Assembly: GCA_947581835.1 (NCBI GenBank)
Contig: CANPVV010000010.1
Span: 1 to 34,746, forward strand
Direction of reading: 5' to 3'
From: an uncultured Bacilli bacterium
GTDB taxonomy: Bacteria; Bacillota_I; Bacilli_A; RF39; UBA660
DNA: 34,746 bases
In this document: positions 22,833-31,455 of the stretch, piece by piece
Position numbering within the stretch: position 1 is the first letter of the stretch
Layout: each line of letters begins with the position of its first letter
The notes under the pieces: generated by a model
Told to the model about the DNA's origin: nothing
Seen by the model: the letters and a program-made list of their open reading frames with translations, nothing else
Databases searched by the model: none
Made by a program: the position numbers and the translations under genes

Positions 22833-23189
22833 ATGAACAATACCAATGATTTTCCTCCTAATATTAATCCTCAAGTCTTTTCTTTTATTGCTGTTTTAAT
22901 CGGTTCTGCATGTGTAGGTAATTATTCTGCCGCTGAACAAAATAGTATTGGCAACTGGCTCATCCTTGTTGGTCAATTTATTCTTACTAATGCTGCGCAA
23001 CAACAATTAATTGAAGGTCGACTTGAAAATTCTAATATAAATATTAACAGTATGGAACATAAACAAGGAGGTAGTTACTACACTAATAACTCAAAAAGTA
23101 ATCAAAATCAACGTCCTGAAGTAGAATTTTTATTAGAAGCTATTAAAAACATTGAAAAAGAACTAAATGATTTAAAAAATAAATTATAA
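22833..23189 (+). CDS. Small unknown protein
   Basis: 118 residues starting after AAGGAGG. An N-terminal hydrophobic region (about 15-55, with GSACVGNYSAAEQNSIGNWLI) is followed by an Asn/Ser-rich linker and a C-terminal helix with coiled-coil character (VEFLLEAIKNIEKELNDLKNKL region). I recognise no named family. The layout, with hydrophobic start and Asn-rich centre, would suit a spore-associated or membrane protein, which is a guess. Plus-strand monocistron ending in a two-way terminator. Confidence 0.7.
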   Translation: MNNTNDFPPNINPQVFSFIAVLIGSACVGNYSAAEQNSIGNWLILVGQFILTNAAQQQLIEGRLENSNININSMEHKQGGSYYTNNSKSNQNQRPEVEFLLEAIKNIEKELNDLKNKL

Positions 23190-23193
23190 AAAA

Positions 23194-23212
23194 GCTTAAA
23201 ATCTAAGCCTTT
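23194..23212. terminator. Two-way terminator
   Basis: GCTTA/TAAGC stem with AAATC loop. T-rich on both sides: CTTTCTTT going plus, TTTTTT going minus. It overlaps the stop codon of the minus-strand gene at 23203. Confidence 0.75.
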
Positions 23213-23382
23213 CTTTGTTTTTCATGACACCCATTACTCTTCATAACTTTATCTGGATTATATTCGTCCTTTCTACAAGCATCTATATTATAACCTCGCT
23301 CATTAAATAATCCATACTTTAAATAATCAATTTTTTCTTCATCACCCCTAAAACCCTGAAAATATCTATTATTTAATCGCAT
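23203..23382 (-). CDS. Small unknown protein
   Basis: 59 residues from ATG 23382, 6 bases after GGGTG; a GTG at 23391 lies within that site. Hydrophilic, with two cysteines (CRKDEYNPDKV and NGCHEKQ). No family recognised. It sits between pbpB and the convergent 22833 gene and uses their shared terminator. Its ribosome site and terminator are the main support. Confidence 0.5.
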   Translation of the reverse strand: MRLNNRYFQGFRGDEEKIDYLKYGLFNERGYNIDACRKDEYNPDKVMKSNGCHEKQRKA

Positions 23383-23422
23383 TTTCTTCACCCATTTATA
23401 TTATGGGCTTTATTTTAAGAAT

Positions 23423-25522
23423 TTATGTATTATTTAAAGTTATCTCTAATGTTTTACTTAAATCTATATATTCACCTGGATTTATATTAAAAGACTCTAC
23501 TTTTCCATAACCATTAAATTTATATCTAAGACCTATTAAATTACAAAAACTTATAATCTCACTACTACTAAAGTTACTTATATCAGGCATTACATAATCA
23601 CTCTTATTAGTTACCAAAAATACTTTACTTCCCTGGAGTGCTTTATTATCTTTAAAAGGAAACTGATTGACTATTATATCTCCACTTCCTAAAACAATTG
23701 GTTCTAATCCTGCATCTTCTAATAAAGTTTTTACCTCTTCTACCCCTCTATTTTTATAATTATCAATTTTAATAATCTGGGATAAATCAACTTCTACCGG
23801 TTTATCCATTACATTTGCATAATTAGCAATACTATCCACTGCTTTTGTTACGGCCTCAGCTACTCCTTTAGCTCCTCCATCAATTTGTTTGGCAGAAGCA
23901 TAAATAATATATTTTGGGTCTTCACTTGGAAAAATACCTGCAAAAGATCTAATAAAATTACTACTTCCTGTTAAATAACCTCCATGTCCATTTGCAATCT
24001 GTGCTGTTCCTGTTTTTCCAAGCATTGTAACACTGTTAGGCCTCCAAATCTTTGATAGACCATTATATACCACATTATACATTAACTCTTGCATTTTAAC
24101 TACTGATTCATGTGATACTTTAACTCCTAATTCTTCTCTTCCTCCCTGATAAGTAACCTCCCCATTTTCATCAACTATTTTATCAACAATATAAGGTTTT
24201 AACTCTACTCCATCATTAGTTAAAATTGATAAAGCTTGTAAAGTTTGAATTGGTGTAGTTGTTATACCTTGTCCAAAAGATGCAGTTGCAAGTTCTGATT
24301 CATAATTCATTCTTATAACTCCAGCCTCTTCTCCTGGTAATTCAATTCCTGTTTTAGACCCAAATCCTAAAGATTTATAAAAACTTTGTAACTTTTGAGC
24401 CCCAATTTTCTTCGCTAAATAAGTTGCTCCAACATTTGATGAATAAGCAAAACCGGTATCATAATTAATTAATCCCCAACCAGAATTATTAAAATCATAT
24501 ATTGTTGCTCCTGCAACCTTTACTGAACCAGACATAAACTCTTCTGACCCATCATATACGCCTGACTCCATTGCTGCTAACCACGAAAATATTTTCATAG
24601 TTGACCCTGGTTCATAAGTATAACCCACTAAAGGATTAACATAATTAGTTAAACCCTCTAAAGTATTAGGATTAAAATTAGGACTTGTAGCACTTCCTAC
24701 AATAGCTCCTGTTTTTGCATCCATAACTGTAAAAGTAAACCAACTAAAATGATAATTTTCTTCCAAATAATGTACTGCATCCTCTAAAATTAATTGTATG
24801 CCCGTATCTAAAGTAAGATAAATATCACTTCCACTTACTGGCTCAATTACATACGGTTCTCCCATCTGATAACCATAAGCATCTTTTTGATATTCTGTAT
24901 AACCATTAGTTCCTTGTAAAATATCATTATAATGCTTTTCTATTCCCATTTCTCCAACCATTTGACCTTCATCATTACTTTTAGCGTATCCTACAATATA
25001 TGAGGCCATCTTTGATTGTTTATAATATCTCTTAGAGCCTTCCATAAATCCAATTCCTGGTAAAGCTAAAGCATCTATCTCTTGTTTTTTATTCTCTGAA
25101 ATATTCTTTCCCTTAGCCCCAAATTCTACTTGATAAGCTCCTTCTACATTTAATCTTTGTAAAGCATAATCATAATCCATATTTAAAACCTCTGCTAAAG
25201 CCTGTGCTGTTCTTTCTTTATCTACAACATGTTTTGGATTATCAGGATCAGTTGTTCTTGAAGGACTTAAAAAAGCAATTAAAGTATAAGAATTAGCATT
25301 ACTTGCAATTAAATCCCCATTAACGTCATATATATTTCCTCTTGGTGCATATAAAGTTTTCTTAGCTGTATTTCGATTATTAGCAAACTCTGTTAAATTA
25401 AGTCCATCAACGTCACTACTTATTGCAACATAAGCAAGTTTAATTATAGCCATTAAAAAAGAGCCAAAAAAGATAATGACAAAAAATTTACTAATTGTTA
25501 TTTTGTTATTTTTCTTTTTCAC
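23423..25522 (-). CDS. pbpB: Class B penicillin-binding protein with PASTA domains (PBP2B/SpoVD type)
   Basis: 699 residues starting at GTG 25522 after AGGAGG. One N-terminal span (about 12-32), the dimerisation domain with APRGNIYDVNGDLIA, then a transpeptidase with STMK (about residue 308), SSN (about 364) and KTGTAQ (about 510), and two C-terminal PASTA domains (about 585-698). It cross-links septal peptidoglycan together with FtsW and FtsL. Cluster position after ftsL identifies the division PBP; a SpoVD copy is the alternative in a spore former. Confidence 0.93.
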   Translation of the reverse strand: MKKKNNKITISKFFVIIFFGSFLMAIIKLAYVAISSDVDGLNLTEFANNRNTAKKTLYAPRGNIYDVNGDLIASNANSYTLIAFLSPSRTTDPDNPKHVVDKERTAQALAEVLNMDYDYALQRLNVEGAYQVEFGAKGKNISENKKQEIDALALPGIGFMEGSKRYYKQSKMASYIVGYAKSNDEGQMVGEMGIEKHYNDILQGTNGYTEYQKDAYGYQMGEPYVIEPVSGSDIYLTLDTGIQLILEDAVHYLEENYHFSWFTFTVMDAKTGAIVGSATSPNFNPNTLEGLTNYVNPLVGYTYEPGSTMKIFSWLAAMESGVYDGSEEFMSGSVKVAGATIYDFNNSGWGLINYDTGFAYSSNVGATYLAKKIGAQKLQSFYKSLGFGSKTGIELPGEEAGVIRMNYESELATASFGQGITTTPIQTLQALSILTNDGVELKPYIVDKIVDENGEVTYQGGREELGVKVSHESVVKMQELMYNVVYNGLSKIWRPNSVTMLGKTGTAQIANGHGGYLTGSSNFIRSFAGIFPSEDPKYIIYASAKQIDGGAKGVAEAVTKAVDSIANYANVMDKPVEVDLSQIIKIDNYKNRGVEEVKTLLEDAGLEPIVLGSGDIIVNQFPFKDNKALQGSKVFLVTNKSDYVMPDISNFSSSEIISFCNLIGLRYKFNGYGKVESFNINPGEYIDLSKTLEITLNNT

Positions 25523-25543
25523 AATGCCCTCCTAAATAACCAA

Positions 25544-25843
25544 TTAATCAGTTATATTTTTAATATTATTATTATTATACGACAAACCTGAAGAACTGGC
25601 AATATCTTGTATGTTATCTATACTAGCAAGCTCATCTATCTGCATTCCAAGTGCCTCATTTCGATCATTTTGTCTTTCTATCTTTGTTTTAATTTTCTCT
25701 AAATTAATATTACTCTCTGATAATAATGCTTTTGTATAAATCCAAGATGCTGGCATAATTACAAATCCAAATAAAACTACTAAAAAAGCCATAAACTTTT
25801 CTCCTTTAAGTAACTTTATTCTTTTAACCTTTTTAGTTCGCAT
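25544..25843 (-). CDS. ftsL: Cell-division protein FtsL
   Basis: 99 residues: a basic cytoplasmic N-terminus, one span (about 17-37), then a periplasm-side coiled coil and a final IDNIQDIASSSGLSYN, the usual FtsL pattern. Sequence conservation in FtsL is low; the place between rsmH and pbpB makes the call. It recruits and stabilises DivIC/FtsB and the septal PBP. Confidence 0.85.
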   Translation of the reverse strand: MRTKKVKRIKLLKGEKFMAFLVVLFGFVIMPASWIYTKALLSESNINLEKIKTKIERQNDRNEALGMQIDELASIDNIQDIASSSGLSYNNNNIKNITD

Positions 25844-25847
25844 ATTA

Positions 25848-26771
25848 TCATATCCTTTCTATTACTCTTAATTTAGCACTTTTACTCCTCGAATTTTCTT
25901 TTATTTCTTCCTCACTTGGAACTATCACTTTTTTATTAATTATCTTTATTAAAGGTTGATACTCTAAAGGAATATCAGGCATTCCCTTAAATATTTCATT
26001 AACCTCACTATATTTCTTAAAAATACTTTTAACTATTCTATCTTCTAAAGAATGAAATGTAATAACTACAATTCTTCCTCCCGACTTAAGCATTTTTATT
26101 GCATCATTAAGTGCTACCTCAATTGCTTCTAACTCTTTATTTACCTCAATTCTTATCGCTTGAAAAATAACTCTTTCCGGATGATTTTTAAAAAAGTAAT
26201 TAGCACCAACACTATTTTTAATTACCTCTACTAATTCTAAGGTTGTCTCAATTTCTTTTTTGCCTCGATATTTAATAATACCATCAGCAATCTCCTTACT
26301 TTTAGCCTCTTCTCCATATCGGTAAAAAATATCTGTAAGCTCCGTCTTTGAATAAGTATTAACCAATTCTCTTGCTGTAAACTTTTGAGATTGATTCATT
26401 CTCATATCAAGTGGTGCATCTTGCATAAAACTAAATCCTCTTGCTTTATCATCAATCTCTGGACTAGATAAACCTAAATCAAATAAAAAGCCATCTACTT
26501 TCTCTACATTTAAGTCTTGCAATTTTTGCTTTAAATCTTTAAAATTAGCATGAATAAGTTTAAAATTATTTCCTATTAAACTCAAAAACTGATGCGAATA
26601 ATTAATTGCTTCTATATCCGCATCAAAGGCGAATAGATACCCATTTTTTATTCTTTTTAAAATTTCCCTACTATGACCAGCATATCCTAGTGTGGCATCT
26701 ACATATACTCCGTCATCTTTAATATTTAACTCTCTTATTGCAATTTCCTTCATCACACTATAATGTTTCAT
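25848..26771 (-). CDS. rsmH: 16S rRNA m4C1402 methyltransferase RsmH (MraW)
   Basis: About 307 residues from ATG 26771, which follows GGAGAAG and lies inside the mraZ 3' end. It opens MKHYSVMKEI and has the SAM site DATLGYAGHS (family GxGGHS), GFLFDLGLSSPEID and FHSLEDRIVK. It N4-methylates C1402 in the ribosomal P site. Confidence 0.96.
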   Translation of the reverse strand: MKHYSVMKEIAIRELNIKDDGVYVDATLGYAGHSREILKRIKNGYLFAFDADIEAINYSHQFLSLIGNNFKLIHANFKDLKQKLQDLNVEKVDGFLFDLGLSSPEIDDKARGFSFMQDAPLDMRMNQSQKFTARELVNTYSKTELTDIFYRYGEEAKSKEIADGIIKYRGKKEIETTLELVEVIKNSVGANYFFKNHPERVIFQAIRIEVNKELEAIEVALNDAIKMLKSGGRIVVITFHSLEDRIVKSIFKKYSEVNEIFKGMPDIPLEYQPLIKIINKKVIVPSEEEIKENSRSKSAKLRVIERI

Positions 26772-27201
26772 AATCTTCTCCATTAAATAAGTGTTCAGCC
26801 ACATTTTCTAATTCTTCACTAATTTCTAAATTAAAGTTAACCCAATTTTCTTTTGACCAAACCTCAACTCTTTCATTAGCCCCAATTATTACACATTCTT
26901 TTAAAATTCCTGCATAATCTTTTTGAGTTTCAGTTAAACTAATGCGACCTTGTTTATCCAAATTACAATAAGCAGCAGCCGAGAAGAAGGCTCTTTGAAA
27001 TGTTCGGGCATCTTTTTTGGTAAATGGCAAGCTTGCTAACTTGTCGACGATTTTTTTCCATTCAACTTCGGTATAAATGTATAAACATTTTTCTAAACCT
27101 CTAGTTATAACAAACGTAGTTCCTAAACTATTGCGATAATTTGATGGAATTACTAATCTGTTTTTTTCATCAATATTATGATGAAATTCGCCCATGAACA
27201 T
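26758..27201 (-). CDS. mraZ: Transcriptional regulator MraZ
   Basis: About 147 residues beginning MFMGEFHHNIDEKNRLVIP, then a second AbrB-like half with YCNLDKQGRISLTE. MraZ forms a ring and represses its own division operon through repeated boxes upstream, which are visible here. ATG 27201 follows GGGGGA; the frame is open beyond, but that region is the operator. Confidence 0.95.
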   Translation of the reverse strand: MFMGEFHHNIDEKNRLVIPSNYRNSLGTTFVITRGLEKCLYIYTEVEWKKIVDKLASLPFTKKDARTFQRAFFSAAAYCNLDKQGRISLTETQKDYAGILKECVIIGANERVEVWSKENWVNFNLEISEELENVAEHLFNGEDYETL

Positions 27202-27206
27202 TTTTA

Positions 27207-27237
27207 TCCCCCACTTTCTACCACAATGTACCACTGC
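27207..27237 (-). promoter_or_regulatory. mraZ: MraZ operator, three boxes
   Basis: GTGG occurs at 27234, 27224 and 27214 on the minus strand, exactly 10 bases apart, in contexts CAGTGGT, TTGTGGT and AAGTGGG. Direct repeats of this type with helical spacing are the known MraZ target. They lie between promoter and start codon. Confidence 0.85.
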
Positions 27238-27245
27238 TTATTCTA

Positions 27246-27274
27246 ATATTACCAAAACTAACCATTTAAATCAA
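27246..27274 (-). promoter_or_regulatory. Promoter of mraZ operon
   Basis: TTGATT (27274-27269) and TAATAT (27251-27246) are 17 bases apart; start expected at the first MraZ box. Confidence 0.65.
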
Positions 27275-27330
27275 GTCTTAACTGTTCGCCACTATCCATA
27301 ACCCTAAAATTTTACAAAAAATTTACACAA

Positions 27331-27354
27331 CAAAAAAGACTTTAAACTAAGTCT
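27331..27354 (-). terminator. Terminator of the 27353 gene
   Basis: AGACTT/AAGTCT stem partly overlapping the stop codon, then six T on the minus strand. It insulates the mraZ promoter. Confidence 0.85.
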
Positions 27355-27949
27355 ATTTTCTAATTCTTAATCTCCCTTTATCTTCCAAAACTCCAGATTT
27401 TTGGGGCTTATCTATTCTTACTTTTTTTAAATTATTAAGTAAAACATATCTCTTTATTAAATCCATTCTCTCCGCATTAACTCTTGTGTCAAGACTAATA
27501 TCATGATATTCTTGCAAATTATATAATTGATTACTTTTAACTGATTGTTCTCTTAACTCTAATTTTCTTTGTCTAATTAAACTTAAATCTTTTCTTAATC
27601 TCTTAATTCTTTTTTGGCTAAAAAACCTAATCATATCCGTTATAACAAATTCATTTAATCCTCTTTTTAATCCATACTTTAATATAGGTGCGAAACCTAC
27701 CATCAAAACCAATACAACCGACCACTTATAATCTATTCCCTTTAAAGCTACATACGTAATAGAACCAAGATAAAAAGAACCAACCAATAAACCATACCCT
27801 AACAAAAATATTTTATTATTAAAATTATCAATCTTAATTTTTATTTTTCTTCTAAGTTTTTCCTCTTCTAAATCATTTAAATTTTTAACTATATTATTTT
27901 CTAACATTTCTAAATCATAATATTCTTGATTATTATATTTAATATTCAT
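27353..27949 (-). CDS. Unknown membrane protein with coiled coil
   Basis: 198 residues: an N-terminal helix rich in Lys/Glu, two membrane spans (about 47-90), then a strongly basic helical part (KRIKRLRKDLSLIRQRK) and a basic tail. GGGTGA precedes ATG 27949. No family recognised. Layout resembles the 13123-13683 protein without clear sequence identity. Confidence 0.65.
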   Translation of the reverse strand: MNIKYNNQEYYDLEMLENNIVKNLNDLEEEKLRRKIKIKIDNFNNKIFLLGYGLLVGSFYLGSITYVALKGIDYKWSVVLVLMVGFAPILKYGLKRGLNEFVITDMIRFFSQKRIKRLRKDLSLIRQRKLELREQSVKSNQLYNLQEYHDISLDTRVNAERMDLIKRYVLLNNLKKVRIDKPQKSGVLEDKGRLRIRK

Positions 27950-28015
27950 AAAAGTTCACCCATCAAGTTTTGTATTATATCTTAAAACAATCTTTATGTC
28001 AATTTTTATAAACTA

Positions 28016-28036
28016 AAAAGAGGCTTATAAAACCTC
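28016..28036 (-). terminator. Weak terminator after the YjcZ-like pair
   Basis: GAGG/CCTC stem with a 9-base loop, then TTTTT on the minus strand. Confidence 0.5.
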
Positions 28037-28037
28037 C

Positions 28038-28178
28038 TTAAAATATTAATCCGCCAAGAATAATTGCTAACAAAATATATAAAACTATTATTAAAAATGC
28101 GCTATTTTGTAATCCGAACCCTCCATTATTGCCATTATTACAAGTATTTTGAGAGTTCCCTTTACTACAACATCCCAT
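28038..28178 (-). CDS. YjcZ-like small spore protein, Cys/Asn-rich head
   Basis: 46 residues after AGGAGGTG. It begins MGCCSKGNSQNTC, has a Gly/Asn linker and ends in one hydrophobic helix with LYILLAIILGGLIF. The hydrophobic tail followed by almost nothing is the plan of the YjcZ/SscA family, small proteins found in spore coats. The three-Cys head is unusual. Co-transcribed with the next YjcZ-like gene. Confidence 0.75.
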   Translation of the reverse strand: MGCCSKGNSQNTCNNGNNGGFGLQNSAFLIIVLYILLAIILGGLIF

Positions 28179-28207
28179 GGGACACCTCCTAATAATTATT
28201 TAAAAGA

Positions 28208-28300
28208 CTAAATGAAAGCTCCGACAATAATAATTAATAAAATAAATAAAACTAAAATGATTGCTGCTCCAATGCCATTACCATATCCACAGTTATTCAT
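28208..28300 (-). CDS. YjcZ/SscA-family small spore protein
   Basis: 30 residues: MNNCGYGNGIG followed by a hydrophobic helix ending IIIVGAFI. This closely follows the YjcZ/SscA pattern (Gly/Tyr-rich start, LIVVLFILLIIVGA-type helix). GGAGG lies 8 bases or so before ATG 28300. In B. subtilis SscA assists late coat assembly. The gene is too short for most gene finders. A sporulation promoter is expected upstream but I could not identify one. Confidence 0.85.
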   Translation of the reverse strand: MNNCGYGNGIGAAIILVLFILLIIIVGAFI

Positions 28301-28385
28301 AAATCATTCCTCCTTTATTTGTCTTTTCATTATATATTACGTAGAATAATTTATTTGGTGCTAGGCATTTACTTCTCTTTTTAAA

Positions 28386-29396
28386 TTAATTTATTAAACT
28401 ACCTCCCCACTCAACTACTGTAAATCCCTCTCTTTTAGGAGTAATTAATTTTTGTTCTTTTACTTTTATTTCTTTATCTAATGGTTTATAATCCATTATT
28501 ACTCTAATTAAACTATCAGGTTTAGGATTAATATCTAAAGGCATATATTCATTTATTTCTTCTAATGTCTCAAATCTTATATAATTATATTTATTATGCT
28601 CTAACTTTGGTAACCAATATATTATAAATTCATTAGCTTCCCTATCACTTAAACCAAGTATTCTTAATTTATCTTCCAAAAATTCTATTGTATCGTCTCC
28701 CTTAATCACAAATCCCTCTTCACTTACTTCTTTTGCAGTTCCAATTCCTTCCCAATAAAGGCCATAAATTTCTCGATTAGTTTTTAAATCTTTAAGAGTT
28801 CCATCTCTTCTTGCTAAAACCTCCCAACCCCCATTATACTTAGGATAAGTGGTTGTAAGTTTATTAGGATTACCTAATTTAACCGTTACTTCCATATCTG
28901 CATCAGGATACAAATAAATTAAAGGCTTATCATAAGTAGTACAATTACTATCATAAAAATTTATAAAATTTAATGTATAATTTATTTCAACTTGTACCAT
29001 ACTTAAACTTTTATCTGCTTTAAACAAATAATAATTATAATTTACCTCTCCCTCTTCACATTCGGTATCCACTGCTATTTCTACCTCTAAATTATTTACT
29101 TTTAATTCATAACTAACAGGGGTAATATTTCTATCACTTAAAGGATTAAAAGCTGTTTCTAAAACTACATAATTATTATTTTCAAAATCTTCTTCTGTTA
29201 ATTTATCTGAATTAAATATCTTTTTATACTCATCATAACTTGTTAAAACAACATTTTCACTCTCTACCAAATCACTAGTATATTCTCCTATAAATATAAA
29301 TGTATCTTCATCATATTCATAATTATTATTTAATCCCAAAAAATGCTCTCCTATCCCCCATAACAACAACATTAAAATAGCTAAAATTTTCCTCAT
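28386..29396 (-). CDS. Conserved exported protein of unknown function
   Basis: 336 residues with an N-terminal signal or anchor (about 3-20). The core from about 155 reads KPLIYLYPDADMEVTVKL, then YPKYNGGWEVLARRDGTL and YGLYWEG; I recognise this as a widespread, uncharacterised secreted domain in bacteria. The first 150 residues are acidic and beta-rich. No catalytic motif is evident. It diverges from prsA. Confidence 0.75.
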   Translation of the reverse strand: MRKILAILMLLLWGIGEHFLGLNNNYEYDEDTFIFIGEYTSDLVESENVVLTSYDEYKKIFNSDKLTEEDFENNNYVVLETAFNPLSDRNITPVSYELKVNNLEVEIAVDTECEEGEVNYNYYLFKADKSLSMVQVEINYTLNFINFYDSNCTTYDKPLIYLYPDADMEVTVKLGNPNKLTTTYPKYNGGWEVLARRDGTLKDLKTNREIYGLYWEGIGTAKEVSEEGFVIKGDDTIEFLEDKLRILGLSDREANEFIIYWLPKLEHNKYNYIRFETLEEINEYMPLDINPKPDSLIRVIMDYKPLDKEIKVKEQKLITPKREGFTVVEWGGSLIN

Positions 29397-29507
29397 AATC
29401 TACCTCTTTTATTCATTATACTAAAAATCTATTATAAATTCTACACCAAAATTCTAACTATACACCCCCTAAACAACCACTTTTTTAAAGCAAAATACAT
29501 AAAAAAC

Positions 29508-29536
29508 TTGAGTTTTTAGTTTGTTATTGCTATAAT
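29508..29536 (+). promoter_or_regulatory. Promoter of prsA-like gene
   Basis: TTGAGT (29508-29513) and TATAAT (29531-29536) are 17 bases apart. Confidence 0.82.
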
Positions 29537-29561
29537 TAACTTATTGGAGGGAAAAAAACAA

Positions 29562-30578
29562 ATGAAGAAGAAAATTATTTTACTAGGAACTTGTGCCTTA
29601 CTTTTATGTGGGTGTGGTAAAATTCCAACATTATCAAATGGAGATGAAGCAGTTGTCGAATTTAAAGGTGGCGACAAAATAAGTGCTAATGATTTATATG
29701 CTCAAATTAAAGATACATATGGACTTAATACTTTAATAGGCATGGTTGATAAATATATTTATGAGAAAGAACTTAGTGACGTTGTAAGTGAAGCTAAAAG
29801 TTATTCTGAGGCTATCATAAAACAAATGCGTGAAAGTTATTCTACTGAATCTGACTTATTAAATATTATTTCTTACTATGGTTATTCTACAGTTGAAGGT
29901 TATCAAAATGCTTTATACACTAGCTATCTTCAAAATGAAGCTGTAAAAAAATATGTAAGTGATAACATAACCGATGATGAACTAAAAGATTATTATGAAA
30001 ATAATGTTTACCCTAATATGACTATCTCTCACATTTTAATTACTGCCGACGTAACTAGTGATATGGACTCTGATGCTCAAACTAAAGCTGAAGACGATGC
30101 CAAAGCTACCATCAATAAAATCATTGACGAATTAAAAACTGCTAAGAAAAACAATAATGTTGAAGAAACATTTAAAAAGCTAGCTAAAGAATATTCTGAA
30201 GATGATAGTAATAAGGATAATGGAGGAAGCTTAGGCGAAATTAATTTAGGAAGTCTAAACGGTGAATATGACGAACTAGTAGAACAAGCTAACAAATTAA
30301 AAGATGGTGAGTTCTCTACTGATTTAATTACCACTGAAGCTGGTTATCATGTAATCTTAAAAACCAAAACTGGTGAAAAAGAAACTTATGAAAACTCAAT
30401 TGAAAGCATGAAAGAAAAAATAACTAACGAAAAATTAGAAGATGATGCTAGTCTAATTCCAGATGCTTACAAGTACTATCGTGAAAAATATGAATTAAAT
30501 ATTATTGATGATGAATTAAACTCTCAATATGGTAAATACATGAATAATTTAATCAATTCATCTCGTAATCAAGATTAA
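29562..30578 (+). CDS. prsA: PrsA-like foldase lipoprotein (parvulin PPIase)
   Basis: 338 residues from ATG 29562, downstream of GGAGGG; a TTG at 29544 overlaps that site. Lipobox LLCGC (Cys about 17). A SurA-N-like helical part follows, then a parvulin domain (about 150-270) with ISHILI, KEYSEDDSNKDNGGSLG and TEAGYHVILKT. PrsA helps secreted proteins and PBPs fold outside the membrane. It stands alone between its own promoter and terminator. A minus-strand frame at 30077-30334 is a shadow. Confidence 0.93.
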   Translation: MKKKIILLGTCALLLCGCGKIPTLSNGDEAVVEFKGGDKISANDLYAQIKDTYGLNTLIGMVDKYIYEKELSDVVSEAKSYSEAIIKQMRESYSTESDLLNIISYYGYSTVEGYQNALYTSYLQNEAVKKYVSDNITDDELKDYYENNVYPNMTISHILITADVTSDMDSDAQTKAEDDAKATINKIIDELKTAKKNNNVEETFKKLAKEYSEDDSNKDNGGSLGEINLGSLNGEYDELVEQANKLKDGEFSTDLITTEAGYHVILKTKTGEKETYENSIESMKEKITNEKLEDDASLIPDAYKYYREKYELNIIDDELNSQYGKYMNNLINSSRNQD

Positions 30579-30584
30579 TAAAAT

Positions 30585-30608
30585 ATGTAGGGAAACCTAC
30601 ATTTTTTA
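30585..30608 (+). terminator. Terminator of prsA
   Basis: TGTAGG/CCTACA stem, GAAA tetraloop and six T: a textbook intrinsic terminator. Confidence 0.93.
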
Positions 30609-30614
30609 TTTGTC

Positions 30615-31373
30615 TTAATTATTTATATATAAATCTATATCAATATCACTATAACCTTTACTATATAAATAAGCCTTTATTTTATATTTAGTCATACTTA
30701 AATCATATTTCTTAATATATTTCTTATATAACTTTTGAACAATTTTTGTAATCTCTTCTTCATTATCTGAAATCTTTACTTTATCTAAAATCAAATTAAT
30801 ATCTTCATTTAAAAAACCCTTATTTACTAGCTCATTTAACACTTTTCTTTTAAACTCTTTCTCACTACTTTTATTCCCCTTCAATTTCTTTTCAATATAT
30901 TTCCTAATTTTTTCCCTATAAATCTCTCTATCTACTTTATCCAAATACTTATCTATTTCTTTTCCCTGAAAACCCAATTCCTCTAACTCATGTCTTATCT
31001 TAATTTCTCCCATAACTTTCAAATTTAAAGCATCATGAATATAAGCATCAATATAAATATCCCTTCTTAAATACCCTTCTTCTTTTAATCTATCTAATGC
31101 ATATTCCATTTCTTTATCTATATATTTTTTATTTAACAATGTCCTCAATTCTTTTTCTGATCGCATCTTAATATCAATTAACTTTAAAGCCTCATAATAA
31201 GCCTTAAATAAATTATTTTCTTTTAAAACATTATTAAACCAACTCTCATCTATTTCTTTTTTTAATAACAATTCATACTTAATAATAATATCATCAAATA
31301 ACTCATAGCATCCTTTATCTAATTCTAATTCATAAATATTTCCCCTCTTTTTTCTATATTTTAATATTTTCAT
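30615..31373 (-). CDS. recX: RecX regulatory protein
   Basis: 252 residues, mostly three-helix RecX repeats: YEALKLIDIKMRSEKELRTL, then ALDRLKEEGYL, YIHDALNLKVMGEIKIRHEL and a C-terminal TKYKIKAYLYSKGYSD repeat. RecX binds RecA filaments and modulates recombination. GGAGG precedes ATG 31373, and a strong promoter lies upstream. recA is not in the window. Confidence 0.9.
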   Translation of the reverse strand: MKILKYRKKRGNIYELELDKGCYELFDDIIIKYELLLKKEIDESWFNNVLKENNLFKAYYEALKLIDIKMRSEKELRTLLNKKYIDKEMEYALDRLKEEGYLRRDIYIDAYIHDALNLKVMGEIKIRHELEELGFQGKEIDKYLDKVDREIYREKIRKYIEKKLKGNKSSEKEFKRKVLNELVNKGFLNEDINLILDKVKISDNEEEITKIVQKLYKKYIKKYDLSMTKYKIKAYLYSKGYSDIDIDLYINN

Positions 31374-31392
31374 AAATACCTCCCTCTAAATT

Positions 31393-31421
31393 AGTATACC
31401 AAACATATATATGCTTGTCAA
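31393..31421 (-). promoter_or_regulatory. Promoter of recX
   Basis: TTGACA (31421-31416) and TATACT (31398-31393) are 17 bases apart. Confidence 0.88.
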
Positions 31422-31453
31422 CTTAAAAGAAAATGCTAGCCAAGCTAACATTT
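31422..31453 (-). terminator. Terminator of the HD-domain gene
   Basis: A 10-bp stem AAATGTTAGC/GCTAGCATTT with TTG loop, then TCTTTT; directly abuts the recX -35. Confidence 0.8.
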
Positions 31454-31455
31454 AA

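Noticed and set aside
30077-30334. Minus-strand frame inside prsA
   Set aside because: Low-complexity Ser/Leu shadow of the parvulin domain.
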